Source: Gemmatimonadota bacterium (GTDB taxonomy: Bacteria; Gemmatimonadota; Gemmatimonadetes; Longimicrobiales; Gaopeijiaceae). Taken from it: 56,517 bases of DNA. Positions 8,432-16,333 of the stretch are shown here, one piece after another. The DNA lies in NCBI GenBank assembly GCA_009692105.1, contig SHZS01000006.1, positions 1-56,517 of the forward strand, given 5' to 3'. The number at the start of each line of letters is the position of its first letter. Positions within the stretch are counted from its first letter, which is position 1. The notes beneath the pieces were generated by a model, which saw nothing but the letters and a program-made list of their open reading frames with translations, searched no databases and had not been told where the DNA came from. A program made the translations under genes and the position numbers.

Positions 8432-9064
8432 ATGACGAGTCATGCAGCGGCGGTTGGGGACGGGGGACAGGAAAGGCTCGAGCGAGGCTTCGAGTTCTAC
8501 AACTTGAAGCTCGGAATGTGGATCTTCCTCCTCTCGGAGGTCATGTTCTTCACCTCCCTCATCGGTGCGTACATCATCCTGCGCTTCGCGCACCCGGAAC
8601 AGTTCCCCGCACCGGGTACCGTCCTGAGCATCGAGCTCACGGCGTTCAACACCTTCATGCTGATCTGCTCCTCCGTGACGATGGTAAAGGCCTACGCGGC
8701 GGTCCAGCACGACGACCAGCAGGGGCTTCAGGTCTGGCTCCTGGCCACGATCATCCTCGGAGCGAGCTTTGTCGGCATCCAGATGTACGAGTACGTCTAC
8801 CTGGTGCGGGAGGGGTTCGTGCCGATTGCGAACCTGTACACGGCCGAGGGCGGGCCACTGTACGGCTCTACTTTCTACCTGATGACGGGATTTCACGGAA
8901 CCCACGTGACGATCGGAGTTCTCGCCCTCACCGGGGTGCTGCTTCGGGCACGGACCGGAGCATTCAACTCGCAAAAGCTGGGGCCGGTCGAGATCGTGGG
9001 GCTATACTGGCACTTCGTGGACCTGGTGTGGATCGTTCTCTTTACTATCGTCTACCTGATCTAG
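8432..9064 (+). CDS. coxC: Cytochrome c oxidase subunit III
   Basis: 210 aa with five or more helices, typical of the short bacterial subunit III. Family features include 'LKLGMWIFLLSEVMFFTSL' near the N-terminus, 'YLMTGFHGTHVTIGVLAL' with the conserved HGxHV, and 'VGLYWHFVDLVWIVLFTIVYLI' at the C-terminus. Subunit III stabilises the catalytic core and proton uptake in A-type oxidases. It starts 12 bases after coxA. Its 3' end lies in a short direct repeat that carries the stop codon (see 9051-9080). Confidence 0.95.
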   Translation: MTSHAAAVGDGGQERLERGFEFYNLKLGMWIFLLSEVMFFTSLIGAYIILRFAHPEQFPAPGTVLSIELTAFNTFMLICSSVTMVKAYAAVQHDDQQGLQVWLLATIILGASFVGIQMYEYVYLVREGFVPIANLYTAEGGPLYGSTFYLMTGFHGTHVTIGVLALTGVLLRARTGAFNSQKLGPVEIVGLYWHFVDLVWIVLFTIVYLI

Positions 9065-9080
9065 CTCATCTACCTGATCT
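9051..9080 (+). repeat. 18-bp-period duplication across the coxC stop codon
   Basis: The 12-mer TCTACCTGATCT occurs at 9051-9062 and again at 9069-9080, exactly 18 bases apart and therefore in the same frame. The TAG stop of coxC lies at 9062-9064, so the second copy would read on in frame as LIYLIWKEP after the stop. It looks like a small tandem duplication that shortened or re-set the coxC C-terminus. Confidence 0.65.
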
Positions 9081-9095
9081 GGAAGGAGCCACGCC

Positions 9096-9377
9096 ATGGA
9101 AGTCGATGAGAAGAAGGCCCATCCGCCCTACATGCTGATCTGGGGTGTCCTGGCCGTCCTGATGCTCGGAAAGGTGCTGATTTCGATGCTGATCGGGCTC
9201 AAGTGGCTCGCCGTCCTCCTGCTGGTCATCGTCTCCTTTACGAGCGCTCTGCTCGTCGCCTTCTACTACATGCACCTACGCTTCGAGCCGAAGAAGCTCT
9301 GGCTCCTGGCGGCAGTCCCGATTCCCCTGATCCTAATCTTCATCTTCACCGTGATGCAGGAGTTCACGCAGCGATGA
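9096..9377 (+). CDS. coxD: Cytochrome c oxidase subunit IV (prokaryotic)
   Basis: 93 aa with three hydrophobic helices and the pattern of the small bacterial subunit IV: 'YMLIWGVLAVLMLGKVLIS', then 'LLLVIVSFTSALLVAFYYMHLRFE', then a C-terminal helix. The YYMHLRFE segment is typical of this family. A good ribosome site (GGAAGGAG) lies 8 bases before the ATG. Position directly after coxC supports the assignment. It is an accessory, non-catalytic subunit. Confidence 0.9.
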   Translation: MEVDEKKAHPPYMLIWGVLAVLMLGKVLISMLIGLKWLAVLLLVIVSFTSALLVAFYYMHLRFEPKKLWLLAAVPIPLILIFIFTVMQEFTQR

Positions 9378-9470
9378 GCCTGATGACTCGGATCGCGCTG
9401 GGCTGGCACGCAGTGGACCGAGCCCGTACTGAGGCCGATGACTCGTTAGTGGATCGGAGGTGAGGAGACG

Positions 9471-9638
9471 ATGGACCACGCGGCGATGAGCGCGACCGAC
9501 AACCTGATGACCGGAATGTTCTGGGGCGGGCTCCTCCTGGCGTCTGTCCCGATGCTCCTCTCTCTCTCGATCGGAATCTACGTCCTCCGCCGGTACCTGC
9601 TCGCCCGGCGTCAGGGCCCGCCCGACCCCACCCTCTAG
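9471..9638 (+). CDS. Small single-pass membrane protein, end of cox cluster
   Basis: 55 aa, below usual ORF length limits. The ATG is preceded by a very strong ribosome site (GGAGGTGAGGAG, 9457-9468). One long hydrophobic helix ('MFWGGLLLASVPMLLSLSIG') is followed by 'YVLRRYLLARRQG', a basic cytoplasmic tail, and a short Pro-rich end. It lies 93 bases after coxD on the same strand and its stop overlaps the 3' end of the convergent gene at 9635. Small single-helix proteins at the end of terminal oxidase operons are often assembly or stabilising subunits. No specific family is recognised, so that role is an inference. Confidence 0.6.
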   Translation: MDHAAMSATDNLMTGMFWGGLLLASVPMLLSLSIGIYVLRRYLLARRQGPPDPTL

Positions 9639-9853
9639 GACGGTTCCTTCCCGCTCTTCTCGTATCCCAGGAAGTGCATGAGGCGGGCCAGGTAGTACCC
9701 GAGCCCCACACCCAGCACCAGAAACACCCCGCCGACGACGAGGGAGCCCGTCCCACCCTCCTGCGTGAAGGAGACGATCTCCCACCCCGCATATCCGAAG
9801 CAGAAGACGATGGCGGTTGCAATCAGCCCGCGATGGAAGGAAATGAGGGACAT
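9635..9853 (-). CDS. Small two-helix membrane protein
   Basis: 72 aa. Two hydrophobic segments are visible, 'GLIATAIVFCFGYAGWEIV' and 'LVVGGVFLVLGVGLGYYLARL', separated by a short Gly/Thr loop. The tail 'HFLGYEKSGKEPS' is polar. GGGAG lies before the ATG on the minus strand. It is convergent with the cox cluster, overlapping its last small gene by 4 bases. No family is recognised. The amino-acid pattern and start context support a real gene. Proximity to cox does not prove a link, because it is on the opposite strand. Confidence 0.6.
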   Translation of the reverse strand: MSLISFHRGLIATAIVFCFGYAGWEIVSFTQEGGTGSLVVGGVFLVLGVGLGYYLARLMHFLGYEKSGKEPS

Positions 9854-10122
9854 CCAGGACTCCCGTGAGGCTCGCTTTTGTCGGCCTCGGCAGAGGGGTT
9901 ACGGGGCATCGGGATCGGCCTCCAGGACCCACACCTGTGCTTCGTAGACCTGAAAATACAACCGGCATGACGATCCAGAAAACATGCGCTCCCCGGATCG
10001 GCAGGGTGAGCCCCCGGCTCCCCCTGGATCATCAACCTTTCACTTCCTTGCTCGTCCAACAACGGCGCCATAGCTTCGATGATTCGCCCGACCACATCCC
10101 CTAGACGAAGGGCGGGCCGGGA

Positions 10123-11919
10123 ATGCAGCCGATCGACTGGGTCATCGTCGCCGCATACTTCGTTCTCACCGCCGCCATCGGCTTCTACTTCACGCGCCGT
10201 GGCGGCGAGAGCCTGAACGAATACTTCCTGTCCGGACGGAAGGTGAGCTGGTGGCTTGCAGGAGCCTCGATGGTGGCCACCACCTTCGCGGCGGATACTC
10301 CCCTGGTGGTGACCGGGCTCGTGGCCGCCCACGGGGTCGCCGGCAATTGGCTCTGGTGGAACTTCGTGATGAGCGGGATGCTCACGGTGTTCCTCTTCGC
10401 ACGGCTCTGGCGCCGCGCCAACGTCATGACCGACGTCGAGTTCGCGGAGATCCGCTACAGCGGGAAGCCCGCGGCCTTCCTGCGGGGATTTCGGGCGCTG
10501 TACCTCGCGATCCCTATAAACCTGATCATCATCGGGTGGGTAACCCGTGCGATGATCAAGATCCTCTCGATCTCCCTTGGCGTCTCCCCCATCCTCGCGG
10601 TGGGCATCTGCTTCGTCATCACGGTCGCATACTCGGTCGCCGCCGGGATGTGGGCGGTGCTTTGGACTGACCTCGTGCAGTTCGTGATCAAAATGTCGGC
10701 CGTGATCGTGCTCGCCGTCTACTCGGTGAAGGCCGTCGGTGGGATGGCGGCACTCAAGGCGGGGGTAATAGCGCACTTCGGCAGCGAGACGTCTGCGCTC
10801 TCAGTGTTGCCACTCTCGTTCGCGAACGGTGGTCTCCAGGCCTACGTGTGGATGCCGCTCCTCACACTGACGGTGTTCCTCACCGTACAGTGGTGGGCAG
10901 CCTGGTACCCCGGGGCAGAGCCGGGCGGCGGCGGCTACGTGGCCCAGCGCATCTTCTCGGCCCGCACCGAGCGGGACGGCGTCCTAGCCACGCTCTTCTT
11001 CCAGGTGGCGCACTACGCGCTCCGCCCCTGGCCGTGGATCGTGACCGGCCTGGCAACCGTGATCCTCTACCCAAATCTCCAGGATCGCGAGGCAGGGTAC
11101 GTGCATGCCTTTGTGGACCTGTTGCCGACGCCGTGGCGGGGTTTCATGATGGCCGGCTTCTGCGCGGCGTACATGTCCACCGTAGCCACGCAGCTCAACT
11201 GGGGCGCATCCTACCTGGTGAACGACTTCTACAAGCGGTTCCTCCGCCGGAATGAGACCGAGCGGCACTACGTCAAAGTGTCGCGGCTGGCCACGATCTT
11301 CCTTTTCTTGGCCTCCACGCTGGTGACGTGGCAACTCACCTCCGTCGAGCAGGCGTGGAAGCTCCTGCTCGCGCTCGGCGCCGGCACGGGCCTCGTGCTG
11401 ATCCTGCGTTGGTATTGGTGGCGCATCAACGCATGGTCCGAGATCAGCGCGATGATCACGTCGCTCGTCGTGGCCTCGATCGCGAGCGCAACGATTCCTG
11501 GTCGGTTCGCTCCCGGGGACCCCAACATCGACGCCACGATCATGCTGATCACGGTCGCCATCACGACGGTGGTCTGGTTGACCGTGACCTTCCTGACTCC
11601 CCCTGAGCCGGACGCTGTTCTCCAGAGCTTCTATCGCCGGGTGCGCCCGGGCGGACGCGGTTGGGCGCGCGTTTCCCAGGCGATGGGACTCGGCAGGGAG
11701 CCCATCCCGGGCGGTGCGCTCGCCCTGTCGAATTGGGCGGCCGGGGTCGTGGCCGTGTACACCACGCTCTTTGGGATCGGAAAGTGCGTGTTCGGTGAAT
11801 GGGGAAGCGGATTGGAACTGCTCGCCGTCGCGGTCCTCGCTTTCACCTGGATCGCTCGGTCCTTCCGGGAGGAGCAGTTCGAGGTCGCACCGGCGGATAG
11901 CGCCAAGGTGCCCGTATGA
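10123..11919 (+). CDS. Sodium:solute symporter family (SSS) transporter
   Basis: 598 aa, about 13-15 hydrophobic helices. The N-terminal family hallmark is 'SLNEYFLSGRKVSWWLAGAS', followed by 'TTFAADTPLVVTGL'. Further conserved stretches include 'YSVAAGMWAVLWTDLVQFVI' and 'MAGFCAAYMSTVATQLNWGA', which carries the Na2-type Ser/Thr pattern. The C-terminal ~90 residues after the core form an extra membrane-associated region. It would couple inward sodium flow to uptake of an organic solute; the substrate cannot be read from the sequence. A second SSS gene starts 17 bases downstream and the two are probably co-transcribed. The ribosome region is a G-rich stretch just before the ATG. Confidence 0.93.
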   Translation: MQPIDWVIVAAYFVLTAAIGFYFTRRGGESLNEYFLSGRKVSWWLAGASMVATTFAADTPLVVTGLVAAHGVAGNWLWWNFVMSGMLTVFLFARLWRRANVMTDVEFAEIRYSGKPAAFLRGFRALYLAIPINLIIIGWVTRAMIKILSISLGVSPILAVGICFVITVAYSVAAGMWAVLWTDLVQFVIKMSAVIVLAVYSVKAVGGMAALKAGVIAHFGSETSALSVLPLSFANGGLQAYVWMPLLTLTVFLTVQWWAAWYPGAEPGGGGYVAQRIFSARTERDGVLATLFFQVAHYALRPWPWIVTGLATVILYPNLQDREAGYVHAFVDLLPTPWRGFMMAGFCAAYMSTVATQLNWGASYLVNDFYKRFLRRNETERHYVKVSRLATIFLFLASTLVTWQLTSVEQAWKLLLALGAGTGLVLILRWYWWRINAWSEISAMITSLVVASIASATIPGRFAPGDPNIDATIMLITVAITTVVWLTVTFLTPPEPDAVLQSFYRRVRPGGRGWARVSQAMGLGREPIPGGALALSNWAAGVVAVYTTLFGIGKCVFGEWGSGLELLAVAVLAFTWIARSFREEQFEVAPADSAKVPV

Positions 11920-11935
11920 TCCTCGCGGAGCGGGC

Positions 11936-13417
11936 GTGACGACGCTGTCCGCGTTCGACCTGGCGCTGATCGTTCTCTACGTCCTCGGGGTCACGGCCTG
12001 GGGCACATGGCTGGGGCGGCGCCAGAAGGACTCCAAGGACTACTTCCTCGCGGACCGCGCCATGCCCTGGTGGGTGGTGTGCTTCTCGATCATCGCGACC
12101 GAGACGAGCGTTCTTACCTTCATCAGCGTGCCGGGCACCGCGTACACGAGCGATCTCTGGATGGTGCAGCTCACCGCAGGCTACCTGCTCGGTCGCATCG
12201 CGGTCGCCGTCATCCTGCTTCCGAGCTACTTCCGTGGGGAGCTCGCCACTGCGTACGCGCTGCTCGAGCGGCGGTTTGGCGCGCTCGCTCGCCGCTTCGC
12301 CTCCATCATCTTCCTGGTGACGCGCGCGCTCGCCTCGAGCATCCGGCTCTTCGCGATCGCGATCCCGATCCACCTGATCGCGGGGATTCCATACTGGCAG
12401 GCCATCGTGCTCACCGGCCTCTGCACGCTGACCTACACGTATTTCGGTGGCCTCCGGGCGGTCGTCTACGTGGACGTTCTCCAGATGGTCATCTATCTGT
12501 CGGGAGCGATCGCCGCCCTGGTAGTCCTTCTGCAGCTCGTACCGGGTGGCTGGGCGGGCATCGTCGCCGCCGCGGAGCCCGCCGCGAAGCTACGGATCCT
12601 TCACCTCGGCGGCGGCTTCCGCGACGGGCCCTGGATCCTGACCGGTCTGGTCGGTGGAGCGTTCCTGGCCATGGCGTCGCACGGCGTCGATCACCTCATC
12701 GTGCAGCGGTTGCTCGCCTCGCCGAACCTGCGCGAGGCGCGGAAGGCGCTCATTGGCAGCGGGGTCTTCATCATTGCCCAGTTTACGCTCTTCCTCGTCT
12801 TGGGCGTCGCATTGTTCGCGTACTACCAAGGCCGTTCGTTTGCGACTCCCGACGAGATCTTCCCCACGTTTATCTTGGAGGGGCTGCCGGCGGGGATCAG
12901 CGGCCTCGTGATCGCGGGGATCTTCTCGTGCGCCATGTCGTCCGAGGCCTCCGCGATCAACTCGCTCGCCTCGGCCCTCACTCTCGATCTGTACGGGCCC
13001 CTGTCCGGCCGCTCAGGCGACCAGAGCCACATGTTCCGCATGGGCAAGGTCTTCACTCTGTTCTTCGGGATCGTGCTGATCGTCGGGGCGATCTGCTTCC
13101 AGTTCCTCCAGCAGGGCACTCCAGTCGTCCTGATCGCCCTGAACATCGCGTCGTTCACCTACGGCGGGCTGCTCGGCGGCTTCCTCTTGGGTGTCCTTTC
13201 TCGGCGCGCCGACCAAATGGACGCCATCATCGCCATGAGCACCGCCTTGGTCGTGATGACCACCGTTTGGGCGGCCCAACAGTTCAACTTCCTTCCGAAG
13301 CTCGTTGACGGCCTCTGGTTCTCCCTCATCGGCTCCTTCATCACCGTTGCAGTGGGGATGGTCAGCGCTTCGCTCCGCGGCTCGAGAGGGCTTCGCCCGA
13401 TGACCTCCCAGGGCTAG
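11936..13417 (+). CDS. Second sodium:solute symporter family transporter
   Basis: 493 aa from GTG at 11936, chosen because GGAG lies 6 bases upstream and the protein then begins directly at the first family helix; the frame is open further upstream but reads low-quality sequence. Hallmarks are 'SKDYFLADRAMPWWVVCFS', 'ATETSVLTFISVPG', 'YTYFGGLRAVVYVDVLQMVI' and 'AGIFSCAMSSEASAINSLASA'. About 13 helices are evident. It is only weakly similar to the preceding SSS protein, so it is a paralogue pair rather than a recent duplication. The substrate is unknown. The downstream sugar-dehydrogenase-like gene hints at a polyol, sugar or sugar acid (inference). Confidence 0.92.
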   Translation: MTTLSAFDLALIVLYVLGVTAWGTWLGRRQKDSKDYFLADRAMPWWVVCFSIIATETSVLTFISVPGTAYTSDLWMVQLTAGYLLGRIAVAVILLPSYFRGELATAYALLERRFGALARRFASIIFLVTRALASSIRLFAIAIPIHLIAGIPYWQAIVLTGLCTLTYTYFGGLRAVVYVDVLQMVIYLSGAIAALVVLLQLVPGGWAGIVAAAEPAAKLRILHLGGGFRDGPWILTGLVGGAFLAMASHGVDHLIVQRLLASPNLREARKALIGSGVFIIAQFTLFLVLGVALFAYYQGRSFATPDEIFPTFILEGLPAGISGLVIAGIFSCAMSSEASAINSLASALTLDLYGPLSGRSGDQSHMFRMGKVFTLFFGIVLIVGAICFQFLQQGTPVVLIALNIASFTYGGLLGGFLLGVLSRRADQMDAIIAMSTALVVMTTVWAAQQFNFLPKLVDGLWFSLIGSFITVAVGMVSASLRGSRGLRPMTSQG

Positions 13418-13527
13418 GTTGCTCCGCCGCTGGGCCTTGGGGTTTTCTGCATTCGTCGCCGTGTCCAGCGCCGGACACGCAGATTACTCTGCAAGTCTCC
13501 CCATCTCATTCGCCAAGGATCCCGATC

Positions 13528-13968
13528 ATGCCCACCGACCGACCGCAGGACCTATCCTCACACCGCCGTTGGCTTCCCGCGTACCACTTCATGGTGATTC
13601 CCGTCCTGCTGTTCAACATCGGATTCGCGATCTGGTACTTCATTCGGGTTCCAACGGCATGGAATATGTGGACCATCGTGGTGGCAGTTGCCCTTCTCGC
13701 CCTTGGGTTCCTTGCTCGGGTGATGGCGCTGACGGTACAGGACCGCCTGATCCGGCTCGAGATGAGCTTACGCCTGAAGGAAGTGCTTCCCGGACCGCTC
13801 GCCGCGCGCGCCGCCGACCTGACGCCGAAGCAGCTCGTTGGGCTCCGCTTCGCGAGCGACCCTGAACTCCCGGGGCTCATTGAGCGTTGCTTCTCGGGTG
13901 AGTTGCAGAACGACGAGGCCGTGAAGAAGCAGATCAAGAACTGGCGCCCAGACTGGTTGCGCGCGTGA
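13528..13968 (+). CDS. DUF6526-like two-helix membrane protein
   Basis: 146 aa. The N-terminal 'HRRWLPAYHFMVIPVLLFNIG' and the second helix 'MWTIVVAVALLALGFLARVMAL' are followed by a cytoplasmic helical region ('QDRLIRLEMSLRLKEVLP'...'LTPKQLVGLRFASDPELPGL'). This layout matches the DUF6526 family as I remember it; no function is established. AAGGA lies 10 bases before the ATG. The stop overlaps the start of the next gene by 4 bases (GTGA), so the two are coupled. Confidence 0.7.
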   Translation: MPTDRPQDLSSHRRWLPAYHFMVIPVLLFNIGFAIWYFIRVPTAWNMWTIVVAVALLALGFLARVMALTVQDRLIRLEMSLRLKEVLPGPLAARAADLTPKQLVGLRFASDPELPGLIERCFSGELQNDEAVKKQIKNWRPDWLRA

Positions 13969-15134
13969 CGGCTCCCACGAAGACCCACCCACGCTTCGCC
14001 ATCACGACGTTTCTGGCCGCCCCCCTCGTCTGGGCAGCGCTTGCCGTCGCTCAGGTCCCGACCGCCGGGCCGCTCCCCATGGCGCTCGAAAAGATCACGA
14101 TGCCTCCCGGTTTCCATATCCAACTGTTCGCCCAAGGCCTTACGGCTGCCCGGTCCATGGCCATCGGCGATAACGGCACGCTGTTTGTGGGCACCTTCGG
14201 TCTGATCACCGGCGAGGGGAACGTGGGGAAGGTCTACGCAGTCCGCGACAACGACGGTGACTACCGGGCGGACCAGGTGCTAACGTATGCCAGTGGGCTG
14301 AACACCCCGAACGGGATCGCCTTCCGCGACGGCGACCTGTACGTGGGCGAGATGAATCGGATCGTCCGCTACGATGACGTCGAGAGCCGTCTCGAGAATC
14401 CGCCTCAACCCGTTGTCCTGAAGGATGGACTTCCCACGGACGGGCAGCACCAATGGAGGTACCTGGAGTTCGGGCCGGATGGGAAGCTCTACTTTGGTGT
14501 CGGTGCGCCGTGCAACATCTGCGAGCGTGACGACCCCTATGCGTCGATCGTCCGGATGAACCTCGATGGGACCGAATTCGAGATCTACGCGCGAGGCGTC
14601 CGGAACTCCGTCGGCCTCGCGTTCGATCCGGAGACCGGTGATCTGTGGTTCACGGATAACGGACGCGACTTGCTGGGCGACAACTTACCGAGCGACGAGC
14701 TGAATCATGCCACAGGTCGGGGGCAACACTTCGGGTATCCGTACTGCCACCAGGGAGACGTCGTCGATCCAGACTTCGGAAGGCCCGGCGTCTGCGCGAA
14801 CTATCGGCCGCCTGAGGTCAAGATGGGTCCCCACGTTGCCGCCATCGGCCTGACCTTCTATACGGGCGACATGTTTCCGGCACAGTACAAGAACCAGATC
14901 TTCGTCGCTGAGCACGGTTCGTGGAATCGAACCACTCCCCTCGGATACCGGCTGGCCGTGGTCCGCGTCCAGGACGGTCGGTCCTCAGGGCAAGAGGTGT
15001 TCGCCCAGGGATGGTTTGACGGCAGCGAAGTGTGGGGACGCCCCGCGGACGTGCTGCCAATGCCGGATGGTTCCCTTTTGGTCTCCGACGACCTCCAAGG
15101 CGCCATCTACCGGATCACCTACCAGGCTCCATAG
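13965..15134 (+). CDS. PQQ-dependent sugar/sorbosone dehydrogenase-like beta-propeller, exported
   Basis: 389 aa from a GTG overlapping the upstream stop. An N-terminal hydrophobic signal segment ends near 'ALAVAQ'. The rest has repeated six-bladed propeller motifs: 'GDNGTLFVGTFG', 'LNTPNGIAFRDGDLYVGEMNRI', 'LEFGPDGKLYFGVGAPCNIC', 'GVRNSVGLAFDPETGDLWFTDNG' and 'VLPMPDGSLLVSDDLQGAIYRI'. These match the sorbosone dehydrogenase / soluble glucose dehydrogenase group, which oxidise aldoses or polyols in the periplasm with PQQ. The two Cys in 'PCNICERDD' and one in 'YPYCHQG' are typical of the sorbosone subgroup. Several members of this fold are not proven enzymes, so the activity is tentative. Confidence 0.8.
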   Translation: MTAPTKTHPRFAITTFLAAPLVWAALAVAQVPTAGPLPMALEKITMPPGFHIQLFAQGLTAARSMAIGDNGTLFVGTFGLITGEGNVGKVYAVRDNDGDYRADQVLTYASGLNTPNGIAFRDGDLYVGEMNRIVRYDDVESRLENPPQPVVLKDGLPTDGQHQWRYLEFGPDGKLYFGVGAPCNICERDDPYASIVRMNLDGTEFEIYARGVRNSVGLAFDPETGDLWFTDNGRDLLGDNLPSDELNHATGRGQHFGYPYCHQGDVVDPDFGRPGVCANYRPPEVKMGPHVAAIGLTFYTGDMFPAQYKNQIFVAEHGSWNRTTPLGYRLAVVRVQDGRSSGQEVFAQGWFDGSEVWGRPADVLPMPDGSLLVSDDLQGAIYRITYQAP

Positions 15135-15177
15135 GCAAAGCGGGGTCCGCGCCGTAGGGCGCGGACCCCGCTTTGCC
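15134..15177 (+). terminator. Bidirectional 20-bp perfect hairpin between convergent genes
   Basis: GGCAAAGCGGGGTCCGCGCC (15134-15153) pairs without mismatch with 15158-15177 around the loop GTAG. It begins just after the sorbosone dehydrogenase-like stop and ends 17 bases before the stop of the convergent lipoprotein gene, so it can terminate both transcripts. The CTTT that would serve as a U-tract lies inside the stem. Confidence 0.8.
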
Positions 15178-15193
15178 CTCACTGGAGCGACCC

Positions 15194-16132
15194 TTATGGA
15201 AGGGTGATGCGCTCCACGGTCGGCGGGTCCTGGTCCGCGAAGTGCGGATGCACCACGTAGATGTCGGCACCGACCACAGCGGCCGTCGTACCCTGGATCG
15301 CAAACGGCGCCACACCGACGACCTGGGCGGTGACCCACTCGTCGCTACTCGTCAGTGCCACGACGCGGTTCTGCGAGTTGCTGACAATGGCTAGGCGCCC
15401 GTCGGAGGTCCACACCATGCCGTCCTGCCCCTCCACTACCTCGGTCAGGGCCACTTGGCTAGTCGCCGCTGGGTCGGCCACGGGCACCTTATAGAGCCTG
15501 GCCCCGCCCGCCACGATGAGGTATCCCGAGGGGTGGTACACGATCCCGTTCAACCCCAGCCCCCCTTCCACATTCGGCTCGAAGCGAAAGAATACGGAGG
15601 CCTGGTAGTCTGGGCCCACCCGATAGATCACGTCCTGGTTGGTGTCGGTTACATAGGCCGTGCCGTCAGGACCGACCGCCACGTCGTTCGCAAAGTAAGA
15701 CGCATCGCTCGGGGCGTTCGGAATGACCGCGGCAAGGTCGACCATCGCAAGCCTTTCGCCGGTGGCGAGGTTATACACTCCCAACATGGCCTTCCCATGG
15801 TTGGCGCCGCCCTGAAACACGCCGGAGTCGGAGTTGGCCACCAGCAGGCGGTTCCTCGCCGCATCCGCCTCGATGCCCACTGACGACGTGAGATCCGGGT
15901 CGGTCACGGCCGCTGTCAGCCGACCGTCGGCGTGAAGCTCGTAGATCGTGCCGTCGGCGAGTGAGCCCGTCAGCAGACGACCGCCCGCGGCGTCGTACTC
16001 GACACCTTCAGGAATGAAGCCTCCCCGCTCCGCGGTGATGAGAGCCGGCAGGTTGGGCACCGGTTCGGGCTGATCCCCGCACCCAGCGAGTATGGCGAAG
16101 GCAAGGGAAAGAACGCGGAAGTCATTGCGCAC
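15194..16132 (-). CDS. SMP-30/gluconolactonase-like beta-propeller lipoprotein
   Basis: 312 aa from a GTG at 16132, chosen because AGGAGG (plus-strand CCTCCT 16141-16146) lies 8 bases upstream; the longer open frame has no signal sequence. The lipobox is 'FAILAGCGD'. The body has propeller repeats such as 'FIPEGVEYDAAGGRLLTGSL', 'ANDVAVGPDGTAYVTDTNQD' and 'LNGIVYHPSGYLIVAGGARL', the pattern of SMP-30/gluconolactonase/LRE-like proteins. It is probably anchored in a membrane facing the periplasm. Whether it is a lactonase or a non-enzymatic propeller cannot be decided from sequence. Confidence 0.78.
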   Translation of the reverse strand: MRNDFRVLSLAFAILAGCGDQPEPVPNLPALITAERGGFIPEGVEYDAAGGRLLTGSLADGTIYELHADGRLTAAVTDPDLTSSVGIEADAARNRLLVANSDSGVFQGGANHGKAMLGVYNLATGERLAMVDLAAVIPNAPSDASYFANDVAVGPDGTAYVTDTNQDVIYRVGPDYQASVFFRFEPNVEGGLGLNGIVYHPSGYLIVAGGARLYKVPVADPAATSQVALTEVVEGQDGMVWTSDGRLAIVSNSQNRVVALTSSDEWVTAQVVGVAPFAIQGTTAAVVGADIYVVHPHFADQDPPTVERITLP

Positions 16133-16333
16133 GGGGAAAGCCTCCTGAACGTGATGGTACGTGTAGAACCCTACAAAATAGTGGCTTCCGAGCCGGGGGT
16201 AAGGTGGCACGGCACTGGATACTCGCCCGCTTGCCATGCGGCTTACCGTGCAAGATGTTGCCGGAAAACAGGTTCGATGTTCCGATGGCCTCGTCGATTT
16301 GCGAAAACACGGTGTCGCGTGAAGGATCGCTCT
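16133..16333. promoter_or_regulatory. Divergent intergenic region with AT-rich promoter candidate
   Basis: This 201-base gap separates the minus-strand lipoprotein and the plus-strand membrane protein. It holds an unusually AT-rich stretch (CTACAAAATAG near 16170) with a small inverted repeat GTAG-AACC-CTAC just left of it. This is a plausible -10/operator area for the minus-strand gene, but no clear -35 partner is evident. Confidence 0.3.

Noticed and set aside
9374-9463. 29-codon ORF starting in the coxD stop (ATGA)
   Set aside because: No hydrophobic or domain pattern and very short; the next real start has its own strong ribosome site at 9457-9468.
9854-10122. 79-aa plus-strand ORF in the gap before the first symporter
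   Set aside because: No ribosome site, no domain pattern, poor composition; treated as intergenic with nothing recognisable.
9823-10776. 317-aa minus-strand ORF over the first symporter
   Set aside because: Antisense shadow: His/Asp/Arg-rich low-complexity translation opposite a clear SSS transporter.
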